This document shows positions 57,110 to 64,000 of a stretch of 64,000 bases of DNA, one piece after another; positions within the stretch are counted from its first letter, which is position 1, and each line of letters opens with the position of its first letter. Source of the DNA: Anarhynchus alexandrinus (Eukaryota; Chordata; Aves; Charadriiformes; Charadriidae). The notes beneath the pieces were generated by a model, which was given only the letters and a program-made list of their open reading frames with translations, was not told where the DNA came from and searched no databases. The stretch lies in contig VUYV01000062.1 of assembly GCA_008711295.1 (NCBI GenBank), positions 4,170,330-4,234,329 on the forward strand. Reading direction: 5' to 3'. The translations under genes were made by a program, and so were the position numbers.

Positions 57110-57385
57110 ACACTTGTTTAAGGATTTCCTAATTACTATAAGTGGTTCCTCTGGCCCTGGCACTTAAAAAGGCAGCTGTATATGCATGATGTCATCCCTT
57201 CTTCCCATTATCTCTGCAGTAAATTTAGAGGATTAAGAAGCAAGCAAGACTAAATAGTCAAAATAATGATGATTTTTCATGTTTCCTACCATTAAAAATT
57301 AATTACAGGAAAAAAAGGCAAATTGAAACATGCATGCAATTAACTATTAAAGCATATTTGAACATTTTTGTCCAAAAAATTAGAA
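57110..57385. promoter_or_regulatory. Candidate regulatory element with NKX-like and E-box sites
   Basis: CTAATTAC at 57129-57136, CACTTAA (reverse of the NKX2 core TTAAGTG) at 57161-57167 and the E-box CAGCTG at 57173-57178 are close together. TTAATTACAG near 57299 and CATGCATGCAATTAAC near 57331 follow. No frame. Confidence 0.36.
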
Positions 57386-58587
57386 AAATGCAATTATCCT
57401 TCACATACTTTTCTGTTTAAAGACCACACGTATGCAGCACAGCCGCATCACAGCCCAGTTTCTGTTACTTTAACAGCTTTAAAGATATGGATGTAAATCA
57501 CAAGCTGATCAGCAAAAAATAAAACCAAGAGCCTTAAATCTCCTGGAGCAAACCGCACGGGTAATATTCACTGCCCGGGTATGGCTGTGCCACTGCATTT
57601 TGCCGCCCATGGCTGGAATACAAAATGCACAGAGTTTGTAGTTAGGGCACTGCGAGAGATGCAACAACAACAAAGATGCTGTAATATTTGCTTACCGGGA
57701 CACTGCAGTTAATAGACCAGCTGACACAGTTGGGGATTAACTTTGGTTTATGCCCCTTCATCAGTAGTATCGTGCCAAAACAGATGATGAGTTTTGAGGG
57801 CCTCCACAGTAATCTGGCACTTCTGGTTAGTAATCTTGGTTCCCCTCTCCTTTACTTGCAACTCTGCCCTGCCCTTCCCCTTGACATCATCAGACCAGAC
57901 CTCTTATTTCTGGCAAGTGATTATCTTTTACGTGAAGAGTTTTAGGACCTTCTCCGTACCCACTAGAGTTTCCTCCCATATTTCAGAGGCTCAGTGTCAT
58001 CTGTGTATATGAGAATGTCATCAGCTCTCGGACTGGGTATGGGTCATGCTCAAGGTGCTGCCCCGGGCTCAGTCAGGTCACCTTTCAGCACACAAATTAA
58101 TTTCTCCTTCATTTCTATCTACGTGCTGAGGAATCTAACATGGAAGATACTCCAAGGAGCATGACCTGGCATAGGCTCAGTGTGGTACAGAAGTGTATCT
58201 CCAAGCACATCACTGTTTATAAACAACTTCATACTTAGAAAACAGCTTCTCAAATACTTCCTTTCTAGAAATACTCTTGTTAACCTCTGGATTATTTTTT
58301 TTTTTTTTTTACATTTTTTTTTCTAAAAATTACCTTATCAAGTGCCACAGTCACTTTACAGGTCCCGCTCTCTGCCTGTGTGGCAAGCTCCGAAAACCTA
58401 AATGTGCTGGTGCAGTCCCTACGTTTCATTTTCCTCTAGGGGAAACTTCTACTCAGCAGTATTTGGTTTTCTATTCAATTTCTATTCACTCGTAAAACAG
58501 CAGCCGGTGAAACAGTGGTCCTGATTTGATACTGGCAACTTCAGTCTTACACAGCCTCAAGTCTTTGGCATGATTATTATATGGTCA
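57386..58587. other. Intergenic sequence with poly(T)
   Basis: Frames of 85 and 72 codons (57688-58012, plus) are unassigned. T-rich runs lie at about 58292-58323. No gene called. Confidence 0.5.
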
Positions 58588-58631
58588 CTCTTTCTTCTCT
58601 TTTTTTTTTTTCCCCCCTCTCTTCTCTTTCT
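58588..58631. repeat. 44-nt uninterrupted pyrimidine run
   Basis: Only C and T from 58588 to 58631, continuing after one A with CCCCTTTCCTT. A simple polypyrimidine tract of the same type as the one at 40548-40598. Confidence 0.88.
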
Positions 58632-61600
58632 ACCCCTTTCCTTAATTCACAACTATATTCCAGGTTACCAGTTCAGCCAGTTTGCCTGGCAGAGTTCCCC
58701 TCCCGCTTGTCCATTTCTAGCAGGAGTATCTGAATGCTGCCAGGAATGGCCCATAACACATCAGAAGTTCACATCAACATTATAAGTCATCAACATTATA
58801 TTACGCAGTGATATCCAACTCAAGCTGGATTTGCCCCCTTGTCTGCAGCTTCAGATACAACTGAAGTCAGTTTAATTTCTGTACTACATATTTCCCACCT
58901 AGTGAAAAAGCAATCGGTATTTTTCTTGGATCGGACTTATTTTACATCCTGAAACTAACGATACAGTTTCCCAGCTGCCAGTGTCTCCAAGCATAAGGAC
59001 AGATCTGGGTACCTTCTACCACAGTCTCTTTTAAGTAAGTGCTGGTGGTTGTGAAGCTGGTCCTTGTCTCCAGGTATGCACAGTGTCTGGTGGTGGTCAT
59101 CTCGGTAATCTCTTGTCTAGAAAACATCATTTGGTCTGGGTCCTGCATGAAAAACGCTCCTTTTTTTAACCCAGGAGATGCTGCCAGTTTTTATTGGAGT
59201 ATCTTTTACTGACTAAAAATAATTTTTTGCTATTCCTATACAAAGGTGAGATTTTCCTGCAATCAAAAGCTTCTATTTTAAGTTAAATTCAATTTCTGCA
59301 TCCATATGGGTACACATGCACCTAACTGGCAGCAGCGTGGGACACTCACTGCTGCCCCACTCATCGTTTCCCTTTGCAGAGGTGACACTGGGCAGCGCCT
59401 CCACGCAGATAAGCTCCACCTCTCCTGGAAGTACTGCGAGCATCCTTCACCACAGCCTGAAGAAGGGACATCGTGACAGAGTTGTTGCTCTACGTTCCCC
59501 AGATTCACTGAAGCCACTGGAAGCTTTTCAGTTGCCTTCCAGGAGTTATGGGTCAAACTAGAAATTAATTTTGAGAAATGAATGACATTCTAGGCATGAA
59601 ATCATGCCTAGAAGTCGGCTTTCAGAAACAACCCAAACTAGCCCATCTCTGTTCTCTCAGGGTAAAAGTCACCTTGCTTCCTCAGATAGCAGCACGTGCC
59701 GCTGTTGCGAAGCCCAGCCCTTACCCCAGACACACCGCTGTGCACGTGGGAACTTGGCAAAAAGAAAACAATGGGAAATGAACGCTGCCATGTTTCAGTA
59801 TGAAAACTAATTGTCTTACACAGACACACATGCCATAAGTGATTGTTAGACCTAGTCTGACCTTCTGCACCACAGATGCTACAAAACATCACCCAGCTTC
59901 CTTGTGCCCTGTTTTTGATGAGATGCATGCACAAGTCCAAGTGGGAAAACACATATAAGCCTTTAGGACATGTTATGCACAGAATGACTCCCGCGTTTTA
60001 TGCTCTTTCAACATATCAAACTGTCTCTGTGAGAAAAAGTCACACTTTCCAGAGCTGCCAGAAAACATATTTCTAATAAATAAAATATTCTGCCTATGGA
60101 AAAGCTGTAGGATATATGCATTTCATAGTTTGGTGGCTCTAGTGCCTGCCCAGTCTCCATCTCTGATGTCCTTGCTGCTCTTTATCTCTCTCCAGGAAGA
60201 GATGTCTGAGCACAGCCAGTGTCCCTCCTGCCCCGGGGCCGTGATCGCGCTCTGCCTTGCAGCGCTGGTCACCCAGCTCTGGAGGTGGCCGCTGCTCTGG
60301 GGAAGGACCACGTGCCATCGCGGCAAACTACAGGTGAATCACCAGACCCTTTCCCATGATGGCAGTGCGGTGACAAATAGTAAACCAAAGGTGTAAGGGA
60401 GGAGGCGGCAGGAATCCCAGCTGAGCTCTGCTCAGATGAGAGCTGCAGTACGGGGTCCCTGACGTAGACAATGGCTGAACAGCAAATATTAATGCAGAAA
60501 ACAGAAAATCCGGGGAAAATGGAAGCACGGGACAGGCAGGCATGCAAGAGGAAACAGAAGATGAGACAGAAAGCACTGCAGATAAGAGAAGATATGAAAA
60601 GGGGCAGAGAGATTAAACTTGACTAAAAACTAAGCATAAAACATTGATACTACTGCACATGAAAAGGGGAAAAAAAAAGGCGTGGTATCAATTGACATCA
60701 TATGCCACTAAACAGACACATTTAGGGGATACTATTTCAGGTTAAACAGCATAAGAACATGCAAGCTCCAAAGAATAAGTTGTTCCTGCCCTAAGGAAAA
60801 TACAAATAGCACAGTTGTAGCGTAGCACAGTTTTGTTCAGACATGTCTGAGGGAGAGGAAGGACCAACCCACGTACCACCCCCCATCTCTTCTCCATTCA
60901 ATTCCTCCTCATACAGCCACAACTGCCCTGCTAATGGAGTGAAACCTTGCCAAAAGCATTTAACAGGTGAAGAATAAGGGAAGAAGCAAGGAAATGAACA
61001 CAGTGAGGTGGTATTAGGGAAAACCAGCTCTTTCCCTGTGATTTGGTGTGGGGTATGCCTCAGAAAAAGTAGGTTTGCTGGTAAATTCACCCTGGTAATT
61101 TAGGGTGTACGGAACAGCTTTAGCCATCACCCAAAGGTCAAGAATGGTGTCATCGAGGGCATAAACCAGCAAAGCAAAGACGACTTTTATGGTGCACAAA
61201 CAGAACTAGTAAAATTCTACACCTCCTCATGGAGAATAAGAAAGGGAAAGTTTTATGCTATAATCCACTTTTGCAAAATGATGTGTTTTCGATCCAGCAT
61301 CCAAAACATTTAGCTTTTCCCTTTGCCTTCTCTGGCTTTGGATCTCTGTGTTGTACGATCGCTATCTGATATCTTAATGAATGCCATTTTGGCAGAAAAT
61401 AATTTACTCTGCAAAAATTCCGCACCAGACACTTTGGGAACGGGATGGCCAGCATTAGCCCAGCTGAAAAATAACCCTTTTAAAAAAAAACCCAATAACA
61501 AGACATCACGCGAAATAAGCAGATTTTCAAATGATACAGTCCCTGCCATAACAGTAATAAAATAACAAAATTAAGGGTTTTTTTATTTATAAGTAACTGC

Positions 61601-61829
61601 TTTCTTCTACCTTTTATAATGTCCACCTCTTAGCATAACAAAGCTTTTCATAGCTTACTAATGGCTCCCTGTCACTAGTGCTGAGAACTATTATCACTGC
61701 TCTGCCCCTTCACATGGGCCTTTCAAACATCACTGTTTCACTTAATTCTTTCACCTCCTTCAGTTCAAATGCAATAAAAACCTTTCACTGGCTGACAACA
61801 AGAAAGGCAGAACAGCCTCCAACTGCTGT
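58632..61829. other. Intergenic sequence with small repeats
   Basis: Contains two copies of CATCAACATTATA (58772-58784 and 58788-58800) and a perfect 12-bp palindrome at 59588-59613. Overlapping frames of 80-104 codons occur at 59.3-60.6 kb on both strands. None has a known domain. No interspersed repeat recognised. Confidence 0.5.
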
Positions 61830-62350
61830 ATAATTCAGGAGGGCTCTTTCTCATTTTAATTGGCTGCCTAATTGGAATGTTTATGGGTTCTGCGATAGCT
61901 TGGGATGAAAAGGCAGGGTGAGCAATTATGTGCTCAGCATTCCTATCTGGCAGAGTTAATAGTTTTTTTTAAAAAAAGCTAAAGTTCACTGGAATGCCAT
62001 GTTTTTGTTCTCGAAGAAATACCTTGATTTGAAACAATGTAATCCCCAAGTCAGAAATTATGTCAAGCTGTGCTTATCCAGTAGCAAGTTTGAGCTTTTG
62101 GAAGCCTCTTTGCTCCTTTTTGATGTTAGCATAACATGAGGAACAGGAGGCTATCTGGTGGCTGTCAAGTTTTTAACTGCTTGCTCTCTCACTGGCTGGA
62201 GATAAGATGTAAGCAGAGCACTTGATGGACTTGATTAATTCTCTGGAACGAAGGTTTGTCTTTCTTGGCTCGATGAATGACTTCATTCTAGTAGATGAGG
62301 TCACCCAAGTCAAGGCAATAAAGTTTCTGATATTCACATGAAAGCTAGTT
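61830..62350. promoter_or_regulatory. Strong candidate regulatory element
   Basis: TAATTGG occurs at 61858-61864 and 61869-61875, 11 bp apart, so both sites face the same side of the helix. Later text includes GGCTGTCAAG, CTTGATTAATTC near 62230 and CGATGAATGACTTC. The block is over 500 bases, frame-poor and without repeat signature. Confidence 0.42.
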
Positions 62351-64000
62351 TTCAAAGCTGCCAGTCCCTAAAAAGAGAAGCACGAGTGTTTTCTCATTTA
62401 CCTACACTCTAGTGGCAACATCCAGCCTGCTGCCCTATCTATCCTCTCCAGCACGGGATTGCGTTTCAGCTGAAGAGCAGTTCTAACGCAAGATGAGATT
62501 TAAAGGAAAGGAGAAAAAAAAAAAAAACAACCACCACGCTTTGTTTGAAGAAACAAAGATTTTTGTGAAGTGATTTGTCAAAATGCCAACAGGGAGAGAA
62601 AAATTACTTTCCAGCTTTTTAGCCTGACCAAATACAGTCGCACCTTCCTTGCCTCCCCCTGCCGCCTCTGTGCTGTTCCAGCTGTAAACCTCTGGGGGCA
62701 AAGAGCAGCTTTGTGGTCCCTTCTGCACTGCACCGAGCAGCTGCAGCAGTTGTGTTTCGGAGAGAGATAACTCAAGTGCTACAAACACAAGTAATAAACG
62801 TGGAAGGACACTGCACTCTTTGCGGTACCTGTACTCTTGCATGCTTTGAGTTTATGGACTGTCCTCCACAAAGCAGACTAGTCTTCTCCATCTTTCCTCT
62901 CTCCCTTTTAATAAGCACCTTTTAGTTTAAAACCAGTGAAAACTAGTTAAGAGAGATGACTTGCTTTGTAAATGTCCTAATTCTTACAACTGTTCGTACA
63001 AAGATCTCATACAAAGATTGATAATTGTGTACTTTCTGCTCTTCAAAACCATGCAAATGATCAATAGTCTCTCCAGCACTCACTACAGCCTAGCAAATGT
63101 AGTAAGCAACCCCTGCAACAGAATTCAGACTAATCCGATGTAGGTTTGTTATTCTCGGATAACCCGAATCTCCTTGGTCTGGTATTAGGGATTCCAACTC
63201 ATTCTACGTTCCTCCTTTCCAGTTAAATTGTGTCTTTGCCTCTAAGTAACAGAAAACTCACAGTCCCGTGGATTATTAGGGTTGTTATTCCAGCGTTTGA
63301 AGCTTCTTTCTGGAGGAGTCCCCCTAACCCATACTTCTGTTCCCGTCCTGCAGTTCTCCAGCACGTGCAGTTACAGACGGGGCGCGGGGATGACGAAAGG
63401 AGCATCCACCCCAGGCACGAACGCCACCGAAGCGCCAACCACGGCAGATGCGCCAGATCTCTGCCGGCTGGTGGTACCGCACAAGAAGGGCCGCAAGCTA
63501 CGGAGATTTTTGGGGCACTGTGGTCTTTTTCTAAATGCTTTCATAGGTACCACGGAGGAATTAGAAGGTGGTTTAAGTGTTCCCATTAAACTACGGAGGT
63601 AGAATTTTACCCCAGGTTTTATTGCCATCTGGAGCCGGGAAGGCTGTGGGAGCAGTGCCTTGTTTGAAAGGTCAGAAGCCCGTACCACATCAGAGAGCCC
63701 GGCTCTGCCGACAACACGCTTAGGAAATGTTGACCTGGCGCGTGCCAGGAGGGATTTCTGGCCGCAACAGCTCCTGAGAAGTTCTCTCCAAAGGACTCAT
63801 TTTCAGATTCACACGCATCAGCTCGGCATCCAAACGATACAAAATAAAATATGACACGTGGTATCCTTGCCAGTACAGACGCAGTTAACCTGTAAGAGGC
63901 CGATGTAGCAATTAAATAAAAGCCTCTTTCAAACAAGCTGTCAGGTAAACAACGCCCACTCTTAAACTAATCTTTGCTCACATTTACCTAGAGATTATAA
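62351..64000. other. Intergenic sequence at the right edge
   Basis: An A run lies near 62514-62526 and a perfect ATGCAAAT octamer at 63051-63058. Frames of 119 codons (minus, 62483-62842; plus, 63230-63589) and about 105 codons (63282-63936, both strands) overlap one another and have no recognised domain. The 63.35-63.5 kb stretch is GC- and CpG-richer. No gene called. Confidence 0.5.

Noticed and set aside
1..64000. CRISPR arrays, bacterial operons, phage or toxin-antitoxin systems.
   Set aside because: The composition, intron-scale spacing and CR1 LINE show vertebrate nuclear DNA. No spaced identical repeats of CRISPR type exist.

Overview
This window looks like non-coding DNA from a bird. 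The strongest evidence is a chicken-repeat-1 (CR1) type LINE on the minus strand at about 37.5-38.2 kb: it has the C-terminal end of a CR1 reverse transcriptase and the family's octamer-type 3' end. Low repeat density, short poly(A)/poly(T) and A/C tracts, an A+T-rich background broken by small CpG clusters, and short assembly gaps also fit a bird genome. I recognise no host protein-coding exon, tRNA, rRNA or known microRNA. The longest open frames are about 145-175 codons, mostly in GC-rich patches. None shows a domain I know except the CR1 remnant, and several begin at non-ATG codons. The window is therefore intergenic (gene desert) or deep inside a very large intron.

Layout. 1-80: a 10-bp minisatellite running off the left edge. 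0.4-11.2 kb: A+T-rich DNA with regulatory-looking blocks, clearest at 4.1-4.3, 6.4-7.0 and 10.9-11.2 kb. 11.6-12.0 kb: a CpG cluster with a 173-codon frame. 12.6-33.4 kb: mostly featureless sequence with scattered homeodomain-rich blocks (12.7, 15.9, 20.2, 27.1, 29.5 kb), an old palindromic amniote repeat at 23.5 kb, a 75-N gap at 22.7 kb and an apparent assembly duplication at 30.6-30.8 kb. 33.4-42.1 kb: the densest part, with alternating A+T-rich homeodomain-site blocks and CpG-rich patches, five perfect POU octamers in 6.4 kb, the nested CR1 pair, and an intense CpG nucleus at 41.63-41.74 kb. 42-64 kb: quiet sequence with further regulatory-looking blocks (46.6, 48.7, 53.9, 54.6, 55.9, 57.2, 61.9-62.3 kb), a second apparent assembly duplication at 52.7 kb and a perfect 12-bp palindrome at 59.6 kb.

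Reading. TAATTA, ATCAATCA, octamer, forkhead and E-box/TALE-like words cluster in blocks separated by plain sequence. This is how gene deserts around developmental transcription-factor genes usually look. I cannot name the target gene, and conservation cannot be seen in a single sequence, so every regulatory call here is inference from composition and motifs. I found no undescribed biological system. The most useful observations are the octamer-rich CpG/homeodomain hub at 34-42 kb, the CR1-into-CR1 insertion, and two single-N junctions flanked by near-identical copies that look like unresolved alleles.
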